From: CAKVLS01 sp045605365
GTDB lineage: Bacteria > Bacillota > Clostridia > Christensenellales > UBA1242
Assembly: GCA_045605365.1 (NCBI GenBank)
Contig: JAZUPV010000098.1
Location: 1 to 12,381, forward strand
Length of the DNA: 12,381 nt
Reading direction: 5' to 3'
Shown: positions 1 to 7,150 of the stretch, piece by piece
Numbering within the stretch: position 1 is the stretch's first letter
Layout of the letters: each line of letters begins with the position of its first letter
Made by a program: the position numbers and the translations under genes
The notes under the pieces: model-generated
Databases searched by the model: none
What the model saw: the letters and a program-made list of their open reading frames with translations, nothing else
What the model was told of the DNA's origin: nothing

Positions 1-372
1 CATACGTCCTGCACCAACTATCCAAGAAGTAAACAGTGCCATAACCAACTCTAATAGCAAAAAGCCAAATGTGCCGGTTTTACGCTCTATATATAGCCCT
101 AAAACCAACATTATAACCATATTCCATATAACGTGCGACCAGTCTAAATGGGCAAACGAATTCATAAATTGCCTAATAACATTGTCAAAAAATAACAATC
201 TATCCCAAACGGGTGTTTGGTCACCATTGATTGCAGCAAAGTCATGTGTCCATTTGTATCCTAAAAAATAAAACAGCAAAATATTGACTGCGATTATAAT
301 AAGTGTACCTGCAAAAAAGTAATTGCGGTTATACCACGTTGTCTTTTTTGATTTATCGTCGATTATCTTCAT
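1..372 (-). CDS. Rhomboid-family intramembrane serine protease, N-terminal part (cut by window edge)
   Basis: An open frame of 124 codons runs from an ATG at 372 off the left edge with no stop. The translation has a short basic N-terminus, a first membrane segment at about residues 21-38, a soluble stretch, and then the rhomboid signature NSFAHLDWSHVIWNM. Its spacing H75-x4-H80-x3-N84 matches the conserved His-His-Asn of the loop and TM2 of E. coli GlpG, where the second His and the Asn help form the oxyanion hole. An ERKTG stretch follows TM2, as in the family, and another membrane segment lies at about 101-118. The catalytic GxSG serine and TM6 histidine would lie beyond the edge, so activity cannot be judged. 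A modest ribosome binding site (AAAAGG) lies 8 bases before the ATG. The gene starts 30 bases after the tRNA-Thr and probably shares its transcript. The family assignment is from motifs; the substrate is unknown. Confidence 0.85.
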   Translation of the reverse strand, partial: MKIIDDKSKKTTWYNRNYFFAGTLIIIAVNILLFYFLGYKWTHDFAAINGDQTPVWDRLLFFDNVIRQFMNSFAHLDWSHVIWNMVIMLVLGLYIERKTGTFGFLLLELVMALFTSWIVGAGRM

Positions 373-402
373 ATCTAAAACCTTTTCTAAAACCCTTATT
401 AT

Positions 403-478
403 TGGAGCTGGTAGTCAGACTTGAACTGACGACCTACGCATTACGGGTGCGTTGCTCTACCGACTGAGCTATACCAGC
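403..478 (-). tRNA. tRNA-Thr (anticodon CGU), CCA encoded, C33 variant
   Basis: The 76-base cloverleaf folds fully. It has a 7-bp acceptor stem (GCTGGTA/TACCAGC), a 4-bp D stem (GCTC/GAGC) with a standard D loop including GG, a 5-bp anticodon stem (ACGCA/TGCGT), a 5-base variable loop AGGTC, a 5-bp T stem (GTCAG/CTGAC) with loop TTCAAGT, and an encoded CCA at 403-405. The discriminator base is U, acceptable for Thr. The anticodon loop is CCCGTAA, giving anticodon CGU at 443-445, which reads ACG. Position 33, nearly always U, is C here (base 446). Every other position looks functional, so this is probably a working tRNA with an unusual loop. It lies 39 bases after the S1-protein stop, with a hairpin in between, and 30 bases before the rhomboid gene. 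Confidence 0.93.
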
Positions 479-481
479 ACA

Positions 482-505
482 AAAGAGTACCGCTAAGTAC
501 TCTTT
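482..505 (-). terminator. Hairpin between S1-protein gene and tRNA-Thr, possible bidirectional terminator
   Basis: A perfect 9-bp stem AAAGAGTAC/GTACTCTTT encloses a 6-base loop. On the minus strand only about four U residues follow before the tRNA begins 3 bases later, so as a terminator for the S1-protein operon it is weak. On the plus strand the run is longer (TTTTTTT at 503-509), so it could also stop antisense transcription. It may equally act as a 3' end or processing element. Confidence 0.6.
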
Positions 506-517
506 TTTTGTTTATAG

Positions 518-1600
518 TTATTTGTTAAATTCAAAAGAATATTCTGTAGGCATCATAGCTATAAGGCTAAAATCTACTCTTAACTTTTGCAAATCAACAT
601 TGATAAGTTTTAGCTCCATTTTGTCGCCGACGTGAGCTACGTCACTGATTTTTTTAGAGTTATCATAAGAAATATCTCTTACACCTAATCTACCTTCTAA
701 GTTATCTCCAAACTTAACAATGGCAAAATTAGGTAAAATTTTTGTTACCTCACACTCATACACATCATCAATTTTCAACGCTTGAAGTTTTGGCAAAAGT
801 GGGTTTTCTTGCAAAGCTTTGTAACTTAAAGAAACACGTTTTGCTTCTTTATCTAGTTTGATTACTTTAAAATCATACTCTTGATCAAGTTTAAAAACAT
901 CTTGAGCAACTTGATTTTTGTCATAAGAAACTTCACTATTGTGAACTAGACAATCTACCCCATTAACATTGGCAAAAGCACCAAAGTCAGTAAAGCGAAC
1001 AATCTTGCCTTTGACTACTTTGTTAACAAATATCGCACCCCAAAAAGCTTGTTCTATAGACAACTGTACTTTTTGCTCATAAGCTCTAATTGATGCAACA
1101 AGTTTTAAGTTGTCTTTGTCAATTTCTAAAATTGTACCAACAAGTTGTTTGTTAACATAATTTTTTAGATTATTATCAACTCTGCGGTTTGATATTTGGC
1201 TATATGGTACAAACAATCTATAACAACCGATATTGCTTATTAAACCACTGTTGTTTGTGTCGGTTACAATAAACTTAATTGGGTCACCAATTTTTAAAGC
1301 CCCAATAATAGTGTTGCCTTCTCTTAAAGCGTCTGCTCTAGCCTTAGAAACATAGATGACACCTTCTTCATTTTGAGTGCTTGTAACAATAGCTTCAAAA
1401 GATTTTGATTGGTCAAAATTTTCAAAAGCTTTTTGCTCGTTTTGGTCTAAAGTAATAAAACCATCTTTTTTGCCACCGATATTGACAACAAGTCCATCTT
1501 TGCTTGGTGTTACTACGGTTGCTTGTACTGTATCGCCTACCTTGTATGTTGCAAATGTACTGTCTATTGCTGATAGGTCAAATTTAATATCTTCTTTCAT
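518..1600 (-). CDS. S1 RNA-binding domain protein (ribosomal protein S1-like, four domains)
   Basis: The 360-residue protein consists of four S1-type OB folds, at about residues 18-86, 101-171, 193-262 and 274-347. The third is the most canonical (VVKGKIVRFTDFGAFANVNG, then LVHNSEVS). S1 domains bind single-stranded RNA; in the family this helps mRNA engage the 30S ribosome or acts in RNA metabolism. Four domains is the usual number for clostridial S1-like proteins, against six in E. coli RpsA. The ATG is set by AGGAG five bases upstream. It is the last protein gene of the flavoprotein-cmk-plsC unit, 19 bases after plsC. In many Clostridia this position holds ispH, often fused to the S1 region; here there is no IspH part and the S1 protein has its own start. 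Whether it is a true ribosomal S1 or a related regulator is not decidable from sequence alone. Confidence 0.88.
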   Translation of the reverse strand: MKEDIKFDLSAIDSTFATYKVGDTVQATVVTPSKDGLVVNIGGKKDGFITLDQNEQKAFENFDQSKSFEAIVTSTQNEEGVIYVSKARADALREGNTIIGALKIGDPIKFIVTDTNNSGLISNIGCYRLFVPYSQISNRRVDNNLKNYVNKQLVGTILEIDKDNLKLVASIRAYEQKVQLSIEQAFWGAIFVNKVVKGKIVRFTDFGAFANVNGVDCLVHNSEVSYDKNQVAQDVFKLDQEYDFKVIKLDKEAKRVSLSYKALQENPLLPKLQALKIDDVYECEVTKILPNFAIVKFGDNLEGRLGVRDISYDNSKKISDVAHVGDKMELKLINVDLQKLRVDFSLIAMMPTEYSFEFNK

Positions 1601-1619
1601 GATAACTCCTATGTATTTG

Positions 1620-2273
1620 TTAGTTATTTTTGTTTGATTTTTTTAGTTTTTTGTATTGTTTTTTCAAAGCCTTTTCTTGTTGACGTTGTTCGTAACATTT
1701 TTTTAGTTGTTCTATACTATCAAGCACTTTTTCACCGGCTTCGTCCAAAACTTCTTTGGTAATTTTTTGGTCATAATACTCGCTTAGTTCAAAAGGTTTG
1801 CCAATAAGTAAAACATTTCTTCTAAAAATACGTGGTTTGTTAACCAAATATGTAGGCACTATAGGTGCTTTTGACTTAATAGCAAATAAGCAAACACCGT
1901 TTTTAATCTCAATGTTTTCGTTGCTAGAACGTGTACCTTGTGGGAAGATACCTATTGTTTTATCTTCTTTAAGTAGTTTTAAGATGTTTTTGGTAGAAGT
2001 AATGTCAGCTTGCCCCCTATCCACTTTGACCGCACCTAAAACTTTGCTTAAAAACCACCCTTTAAACTTGCTTGAAAACAACTCTTTTTTAGCTAAAAAT
2101 CTTATTCTCTTTCTTAGATAAAAATCTAGTGTTACTGCGTCCCAGTTACTAGTGTGGTTGCAAATTAATATGCTTTTGCCTTTTTTAAGGTTTTTTCTAC
2201 CCAATACTTTTGTAGGTATCATAATAAGCAATGGCAACGCTGCCAAAATGTATGCAATAATAAATATAACCAT
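1620..2273 (-). CDS. plsC: 1-acyl-sn-glycerol-3-phosphate acyltransferase (PlsC family)
   Basis: The 217-residue protein begins with a hydrophobic segment (residues 1-20) that anchors it at the inner face of the membrane. It shows the acyltransferase blocks in order: NHTSNWD with catalytic H40 and D45, KVDRG at 83-87, FPQGTRS at 110-116, and IVPTYL at 138-143. The family transfers an acyl chain to lysophosphatidic acid to make phosphatidic acid. Block III has Gln where Glu is most common (FPEGTRS); such variants occur in the family and the rest is intact. The C-terminal tail, from about residue 185, is highly charged, Lys-rich and probably helical. A ribosome binding site AAAGGA lies inside the end of cmk, but 12 bases from the ATG, which is rather far. 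It starts 6 bases after the cmk-like stop. The family call is firm; acyl-donor preference is unknown. Confidence 0.9.
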   Translation of the reverse strand: MVIFIIAYILAALPLLIMIPTKVLGRKNLKKGKSILICNHTSNWDAVTLDFYLRKRIRFLAKKELFSSKFKGWFLSKVLGAVKVDRGQADITSTKNILKLLKEDKTIGIFPQGTRSSNENIEIKNGVCLFAIKSKAPIVPTYLVNKPRIFRRNVLLIGKPFELSEYYDQKITKEVLDEAGEKVLDSIEQLKKCYEQRQQEKALKKQYKKLKKSNKNN

Positions 2274-2279
2274 AATAAA

Positions 2280-2939
2280 TTAGCGTCCTTTAACTATATC
2301 TGTTATTTGTTGAGCAGTTTCTACTTCTGACTGATCAGAAGTATCAATAAAAATACAATCTTCAGGTATTTTTATTTGAGACATTTCTCCCTTAAAATTG
2401 CTCTTGTCTGAGTCAAGTGTAGTACTTAATACTTCGTCATAAGTAATATTAACACCCGCTTCTGACAAAGAAGCATACTTTCTTTCTGCGCGTATCTCCG
2501 CCGTCGCCGTCAAGAAAAACTTAAACCTTGCCCCAGGGAACATTGTCACACCCGTATCAAAACCTTCTACAACTATATCTCCTTCTTTGGCGGCTTGTAG
2601 TTGCAAAATCTTTAGATAAGAAGTTATGTAATCTAGCTTTGACAATGCATAGGCAGCATTGACAACCATAGGGTTTTTGATAAGACGAGTAACGTCTCTA
2701 TCATTAAGCATAACAACAGTGTTATTTTCTGTTTGCTTAATATCAATTTTGATATCCCTAAGCAGGTCTAGTACCTTTTCTGCGTTGGTTGGGTTAATTT
2801 GGTTCTCTACACAGTGCAAGGCTATAGCACTCTTGGCAAGGTCAGTGTTATAGTACACTATACCAAGGTTTTGTGCTACCTTCTGACAAACGGTAGTTTT
2901 GCCAGCGCCTGTTACTCCGTCAACTGTAATTTGATACAT
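2280..2939 (-). CDS. cmk: Cytidylate kinase-like P-loop protein with degenerate CMP site
   Basis: Length (219 residues), overall order and gene position match bacterial CMP/dCMP kinase. The Walker A loop GVTGAGKT (residues 8-15, K14) is intact, as is the VVEG...FPGARFKFFLTA core and the RAERKY stretch at 150-155. Residues that hold CMP in the family are mostly replaced. DTGAxYR is here NTDLAKS (31-37). GRD is GFD (126-128). The Arg of the VREE-type helix is T106. The RDxxD lid motif reads STTLD (172-176), although lid alignment is uncertain. So ATP binding looks preserved while CMP recognition looks lost or changed. The start has a strong AAAGGAG five bases upstream, and the gene follows the flavoprotein by 2 bases, so it is expressed in the operon. 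It may be a diverged kinase with another substrate or a decaying cmk. The symbol reflects synteny, not proven activity. Confidence 0.75.
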   Translation of the reverse strand: MYQITVDGVTGAGKTTVCQKVAQNLGIVYYNTDLAKSAIALHCVENQINPTNAEKVLDLLRDIKIDIKQTENNTVVMLNDRDVTRLIKNPMVVNAAYALSKLDYITSYLKILQLQAAKEGDIVVEGFDTGVTMFPGARFKFFLTATAEIRAERKYASLSEAGVNITYDEVLSTTLDSDKSNFKGEMSQIKIPEDCIFIDTSDQSEVETAQQITDIVKGR

Positions 2940-2941
2940 AA

Positions 2942-4159
2942 TTACTCCTTTGTACTGCTTATACCAGCAAGATAGCCTGTAGATAGGGCTATTTGAATAT
3001 TATATCCACCAGTAACGGCATCTACGTCTAGTACTTCTCCTACAAAATATAGGTTTGGGACTAGTTTGCTCTCCATTGTGTTGGCGTTGATTTGTTTTAC
3101 GTCAACACCCCCACTTGTGACGATACCATATTCTACCGGTTTTAAAGCTTTTATATCAAAAGTAAAATTCTTTAATGTATTGATTATTTGTTGGCGATTT
3201 TGTTTTGTTAGATCGTGTATTTTTTTGTTAGCACCAAAATCTAACCTACTAACAAATTCTTCTATAAGACCTTTAGGCAACAAGTTTGGTAAATAGTTGA
3301 CAAAGTCTTTGTTTTTGCAAGATTCAAAATCTCTTAATAGTCTTGCATCTAGTTGAGCCGTATCAAGGGCTGGCTTTAGGTCTATAACAAACTTAGCGCC
3401 ATTTAAGTCTAGTTTATTAACCCTACTACTTAAGGTCAACACAACCGGACCACTAACCCCAGTATGGGTAAATAACAATTCTCCAAATTCGCTATATGTA
3501 CTATCAGAACAAGTTATACTTGCTTTTACGTTTTTTAAACTAATACCAGCTAAGTTAGAATTAAAACTTTTTAAATCAATTGGTACAAGTGCAGGTAAAA
3601 TAGATGTGACCTTATGCCCAAAGTTTTTTGCAAAGATATATCCGTCACCAGTAGAACCTGTTGCGGTATAACTCTTGCCACCAGTTGCAACAACAACCTT
3701 GTCACATACATAATCTTTATTGTCGGTATAAACAATAAACTTATCTTGGTCTTTTGTTATTTTGTTAACTTTGGTGTTTAGGGCAAGATTGACATTGTTT
3801 GTTTGAATAAAAGTATTAAGGGCTTTTATAATATCACTAGACTTGTCACTAACTGGGAAGACTCTGCCGCCCCTTTCTACTTTTAAAGGTGTGTGGTGAT
3901 TTTCAAAAAATTGCATACAGTCTTGCGGTGTAAACTTAAAAATAGAACTGTACAAAAACTTGTTGTTTACAACAACTTTATCCAAAAATTCATTAGGCAA
4001 AATATCGTTTGTAACGTTACATCTACCTTTGCCTGTAATGAACAATTTTTTACCTATTTTTTCATTTTTTTCTAACAAGGTCACATTAGCCCCACGACTT
4101 GCAGCAACGCCACTTGCCATAAGTCCACCAGGACCTGCACCTATAACAACAATATCCAT
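2942..4159 (-). CDS. NAD(P)/FAD-dependent oxidoreductase, HI0933/YhiN/BaiN family
   Basis: The 405-residue flavoprotein has an N-terminal dinucleotide-binding motif VIGAGPGGLMAS (5-16), with E30 at the end of the second strand as expected for FAD ribose binding. It then has the family signature TGKGRCNVTN (42-51), and at the C-terminus GEVLDVD (374-380) followed by TGGYN (383-387). This is the complete HI0933-like architecture. Members include BaiN, linked to bile-acid metabolism in one gut Clostridium, and E. coli YhiN, reported as a 23S rRNA dihydrouridine synthase. The conserved position beside rluB, cmk and the S1-protein gene fits an rRNA role better than a catabolic one, but that is inference. 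It opens the second half of the cluster behind a sigma-A-like promoter, with a weak ribosome binding site (GGTGA), and its stop lies 2 bases before the cmk-like start. Confidence 0.88.
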   Translation of the reverse strand: MDIVVIGAGPGGLMASGVAASRGANVTLLEKNEKIGKKLFITGKGRCNVTNDILPNEFLDKVVVNNKFLYSSIFKFTPQDCMQFFENHHTPLKVERGGRVFPVSDKSSDIIKALNTFIQTNNVNLALNTKVNKITKDQDKFIVYTDNKDYVCDKVVVATGGKSYTATGSTGDGYIFAKNFGHKVTSILPALVPIDLKSFNSNLAGISLKNVKASITCSDSTYSEFGELLFTHTGVSGPVVLTLSSRVNKLDLNGAKFVIDLKPALDTAQLDARLLRDFESCKNKDFVNYLPNLLPKGLIEEFVSRLDFGANKKIHDLTKQNRQQIINTLKNFTFDIKALKPVEYGIVTSGGVDVKQINANTMESKLVPNLYFVGEVLDVDAVTGGYNIQIALSTGYLAGISSTKE

Positions 4160-4211
4160 CTATTCACCGATAAAAACAAAATTTCTAGTATTAAATATAT
4201 ATTATAGTTAA

Positions 4212-4240
4212 ATTATATTATACAAATAAATTTTAGACAA
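4212..4240 (-). promoter_or_regulatory. Sigma-A-like promoter for the flavoprotein-cmk-plsC-S1 unit
   Basis: On the minus strand TTGTCT (4235-4240) and a perfect TATAAT (4212-4217) are separated by 17 bases. The start of transcription would fall near 4205, giving a leader of about 45 bases before the ATG. It lies just beyond the rluB terminator, where a new promoter is expected. Confidence 0.65.
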
Positions 4241-4274
4241 ATAAATTTTGCTATTTGACACAAAAATAAATAAA

Positions 4275-4300
4275 AAAAACCACCATAAAAGGTGGTTTTT
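4275..4300 (-). terminator. Rho-independent terminator after rluB
   Basis: A perfect stem (ACCACC core inside A/T flanks, loop of six bases at 4285-4290) is followed on the minus strand by a U-run. It begins right after the rluB stop codon and ends the DUF2953-ytfJ-carboxypeptidase-rluB unit. Confidence 0.93.
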
Positions 4301-4302
4301 GA

Positions 4303-5031
4303 TTAGTCTTCATTTTTTGATTTGTTAGATACTAACAACATATCTACTTCGTGTGGTTGAAGTTTGCGATATTCTCCACGAGACAACCCGCCTAGTTTTA
4401 ACTGACCTACTTGTACTCTCTTTAAGAATATTACATTTTTGCCGATAGCTTCAAACATTTTTCTAATTTCACGGTTTTTACCTTCGTGAATGATAACTTC
4501 TAGTCTAGTAATCTTATCTTGTGAAGCTAAAACTTTTGCCGAACATTTACTGTATTTTTCGCCATCAACAACTACACCTGCTCTAATAACAGCTAGTTCG
4601 CTCTCTACCATAGTACCTTCGATTTTTACAATGTACTTTTTTTCGATATAGTTAGATGGATGAGTAAGTTTGTATGCAAGGTCGCCGTCATTGGTCAATA
4701 TCAACATACCTTCACTGTCGTAGTCTAACCTACCTACTGGATAAATACGGTGATTTTTGTCGCTGATAAGGTCCATAACAGTTTTTCTACCGGCTTCGTC
4801 AGACATACTTGTTACATAACCTTTTGGTTTGTTAAGCATATAGTAAACATAATCATCAGGCAAAGTCACCTTTTGACCACTAACTAAAACTACATCGTGA
4901 ACAACATCTATATCTGTAGCTAGATTGGTTGTAACTGCTCCATTTACTTTGACTAAACCATTTTTAATAAAATCTTCTACCTTGCGACGAGACGCTACTC
5001 CACACAAAGCCAAATACTTGTTAATTCTCAT
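4303..5031 (-). CDS. rluB: rRNA pseudouridine synthase, RluB/RsuA family
   Basis: The 242-residue protein has an N-terminal S4 RNA-binding domain (about 1-60, MRINKYLALCGVASRR start) and a catalytic RsuA/RluB/E/F domain. The active-site motif PVGRLDYDSEG (98-108) holds the catalytic D103. Conserved stretches MLNKPKG (65-71) and EGKNREIRKM further on are present. It isomerises a uridine to pseudouridine in ribosomal RNA; in the RluB branch the target is in 23S rRNA near the peptidyl-transferase centre, though RluB, RluE and RsuA cannot be separated securely here. The start lies 3 bases after the carboxypeptidase stop with only a weak ribosome binding site (GGAA), suggesting translational coupling. 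Many Clostridia have spmA and spmB between these two genes; here they are missing. A strong terminator follows the stop. Confidence 0.92.
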   Translation of the reverse strand: MRINKYLALCGVASRRKVEDFIKNGLVKVNGAVTTNLATDIDVVHDVVLVSGQKVTLPDDYVYYMLNKPKGYVTSMSDEAGRKTVMDLISDKNHRIYPVGRLDYDSEGMLILTNDGDLAYKLTHPSNYIEKKYIVKIEGTMVESELAVIRAGVVVDGEKYSKCSAKVLASQDKITRLEVIIHEGKNREIRKMFEAIGKNVIFLKRVQVGQLKLGGLSRGEYRKLQPHEVDMLLVSNKSKNED

Positions 5032-5034
5032 TTG

Positions 5035-6180
5035 TTATCTATTCCAATTATTAATAATATTGTTTATTTTGTCTGTAAGATTGATACTCTTAACATCTTC
5101 CATAATATACAAATTTTCGTTAAAAATCAAGTCATTGTTTATAATAATTTTTACCTTGCCAACTTTTTGATCTTTTGTAAGTGGCGCTTTTAAACAATCA
5201 GGATAATCATACGTTATACTAACTTGCTCTTTTTCTTGTTTTGTTAGCACTTTTGATAAGCCGTGTTTGTTATATATTTTTACGCTGTTTTTGTTGCCAT
5301 CTTTTACAGCAATGTCAGTCACACAATTATAATCTGGCAACAATTCTACTAAAGAATAATCTCTAAAGGCTTGATCTATAAGAGCTGCACTTTCTTCAAA
5401 CATTGGTCTACAATTAAACACTACACATATTACTTGCATATTGTTTCTTTCTGCAGCAGACACAAGACACCTACCTGCTTTTGATGTATAACCAGTTTTT
5501 ACACCGATACAACCTTCTAAACTATTTAGCAGTCTATTTTTGTTTGACAATTTTCTTGCAGTATTGTTCTCTCCGTTAGGTATGTCAAAATATTTGCTAC
5601 TAACTATTTCTTTAAAAGTTTGATTTTTTAACGCACAAGAAGTTATTTTTGCAAGGTCACTTGCCGTGGTATAGTGACCGTCTTGGTCCAGTCCGTGCGG
5701 GTTTTTAAAACTACTATCAGTCGCGCCACAGTCGGTGGCTGTTTGCTGCATTAGTTTACAAAAGTTTTCTATACTGCCGCCCACGTGCAATGCAAGGGCT
5801 GTAGCAGCATCATTGCCCGATTGTAACATCAACCCATACAATAGTTGCCTTATAGATAGTTTTTCACCTTGTTTCAAATAAATAGAAGTACCTGTAACTA
5901 AGGTTGGTTCTTTAGTTATTGTCACTATGTCGTCAAGGTTTTTGACGTTGTTTATAACTGTTAGCGCTGTCACTATCTTAGTAGTACTTGCCATAGGGAG
6001 TTTTGCATTTTCATTTTTAGCATACAGCACCCTATTATCATTGCCAGCAATAACAATCATAGCTTTAGCAGAAGTTGGCACTGTATTATTGATAGCATAA
6101 CCAACTTCTGTATAACCAAATACACATATTGTACCTAACAGCGCAACCAAAATCGCTATAAAGGCAAGAGATTTTTTCAT
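5035..6180 (-). CDS. D-alanyl-D-alanine carboxypeptidase (PBP5/DacB-like), second copy
   Basis: The 381-residue protein has a signal peptide (about residues 1-29) and a peptidase S11 domain with all three active-site motifs: S65-T-T-K68, S121-G-N123 and K228-T-G230. A C-terminal beta-rich PBP5 domain runs from about 285 to 360 and a short amphipathic tail (INNIINNW) may bind the membrane. The family removes the terminal D-Ala from peptidoglycan stem peptides and so limits cross-linking. Position between ytfJ and rluB corresponds to the sporulation carboxypeptidase DacB in Bacillus and Clostridia, which tunes spore-cortex cross-linking. A sporulation role here is inference, since the usual partners spmA/spmB are absent. 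The start is supported by AAGGA six bases upstream, lying in the end of ytfJ two bases away. Confidence 0.9.
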   Translation of the reverse strand: MKKSLAFIAILVALLGTICVFGYTEVGYAINNTVPTSAKAMIVIAGNDNRVLYAKNENAKLPMASTTKIVTALTVINNVKNLDDIVTITKEPTLVTGTSIYLKQGEKLSIRQLLYGLMLQSGNDAATALALHVGGSIENFCKLMQQTATDCGATDSSFKNPHGLDQDGHYTTASDLAKITSCALKNQTFKEIVSSKYFDIPNGENNTARKLSNKNRLLNSLEGCIGVKTGYTSKAGRCLVSAAERNNMQVICVVFNCRPMFEESAALIDQAFRDYSLVELLPDYNCVTDIAVKDGNKNSVKIYNKHGLSKVLTKQEKEQVSITYDYPDCLKAPLTKDQKVGKVKIIINNDLIFNENLYIMEDVKSINLTDKINNIINNWNR

Positions 6181-6182
6181 AC

Positions 6183-6542
6183 TTAATCCTTTTTAAAAGT
6201 TTGATAGATTTTTGTAGCTAGGTCACATATCTTTGTGATAGTGTTATCTCCGTCAACATTAATATAACTGACGCTGTCTTTTTTTATAACCAAAAAACCT
6301 ATCGGAGTTATTGTACAACCTGCACCAGAGCCACCTGCAAAAGGGAATTCTTTATTTTTCTTTTTGTAGGCGTTATACTCACCACCACCGCTTACAAAAC
6401 CAACAGTTGCCTTTGATATAGGCACGACAGTTTCGCCTGTTTGATTAAGGATAGGATTGCCCACAATACAATCAATATCAACCATAGATTTTAATTTTGT
6501 TAAAGTTTCATTAAGAACACTTTCTACCCTATTATTATCCAT
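6183..6542 (-). CDS. ytfJ: GerW family sporulation protein YtfJ
   Basis: The 119-residue protein has the family hallmark, a glycine-rich core FAGGSGAGCTITPIGFLVI (68-86), preceded by GFVSGGGEY (48-56). The N-terminus is helical, with no signal peptide or membrane segment. YtfJ/GerW is found mainly in spore formers and is linked in Bacillus subtilis to spores responding to L-alanine; its biochemical activity is not known to me. The start is marked by GGAGG eight bases upstream. It overlaps the end of the DUF2953 gene by 8 bases, the same pairing as ytfI-ytfJ in Bacillus, and is followed 2 bases later by the carboxypeptidase, so the three are co-translated from one message. Confidence 0.92.
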   Translation of the reverse strand: MDNNRVESVLNETLTKLKSMVDIDCIVGNPILNQTGETVVPISKATVGFVSGGGEYNAYKKKNKEFPFAGGSGAGCTITPIGFLVIKKDSVSYINVDGDNTITKICDLATKIYQTFKKD

Positions 6543-7092
6543 TTTTATTGCCTCCGCTAAATTTTAACAATGCTTTTAAAAAACATAATATCACTATAAA
6601 TAAATTCAAACTAATACTACTGCTAACCCCTACAAACAAACTATTTTGAAAGAAGTTTGGGTAGATATAAGACATCACTTTTGCAGACGGTTTTTTGTTT
6701 TTAAAAAGACCCAACACAATACCCATCGGCACATCTATACACCCTACCAAAAGTGAAGTAACACAAGCATCTTTTTTGCACCCTATATTGGCATAAACCT
6801 TTAAAGTGTTTACTTGTATCTCATCAAAAATATTAACCAAAAATTTATCAACTAAGTTGTTACTCTTTTTAAACTGAGTAAAAGACGTTCTATAGGTTTT
6901 GTCGTTGGCATAATTTACAACAATTTGATTTAATTCAAACCTTGCCCTACCCAAAAACAGCCTTATACACCCAAGTTTAAGAGCTATAACACCTTGGTTT
7001 TTTAAAGCATTAAAACTTATCTTAGTTTTTAGTCTAAATGGCACCAAAACAATTACTAATATTATACTAACTACCAACAGTGCCACTCTCAT
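6535..7092 (-). CDS. DUF2953 (YtfI-like) membrane protein
   Basis: I chose the ATG at 7092 (185 residues). The frame stays open to an ATG at 7164, but that codon lies in the loop of the upstream terminator and the extra 24 residues are Phe-rich and read from its U-run, so they are unlikely to be real. From 7092 the protein starts MRVALLVVS with a membrane segment (about residues 3-19), then VPFRLKTKISF, a soluble middle with two Cys pairs (near 42/45 and 105/110-118), and a hydrophobic C-terminal part (about 160-176). This pattern and the overlap with ytfJ fit DUF2953 (YtfI in Bacillus), a sporulation-associated family of unknown activity. Neither start has a good ribosome binding site, so the N-terminus is the uncertain part. 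The family call rests on context and topology more than on a motif. Confidence 0.72.
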   Translation of the reverse strand: MRVALLVVSIILVIVLVPFRLKTKISFNALKNQGVIALKLGCIRLFLGRARFELNQIVVNYANDKTYRTSFTQFKKSNNLVDKFLVNIFDEIQVNTLKVYANIGCKKDACVTSLLVGCIDVPMGIVLGLFKNKKPSAKVMSYIYPNFFQNSLFVGVSSSISLNLFIVILCFLKALLKFSGGNKNG

Positions 7093-7150
7093 ACTAATAT
7101 TATCTACGAAAGCATAAAAAAAATACACCGCTCTTTTGAAAAAGATAAAA

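Noticed and set aside
71..271. Plus-strand open frame of 66 codons
   Set aside because: It lies fully antisense to the rhomboid frame, has no ribosome binding site and shows no recognisable domain.
1377..2121. Plus-strand frames antisense to the S1-protein and plsC genes
   Set aside because: They are shadows of well-supported minus-strand genes.
3066..4211. Several plus-strand frames antisense to the flavoprotein
   Set aside because: The minus-strand protein has the complete family motif set; the antisense frames have none.
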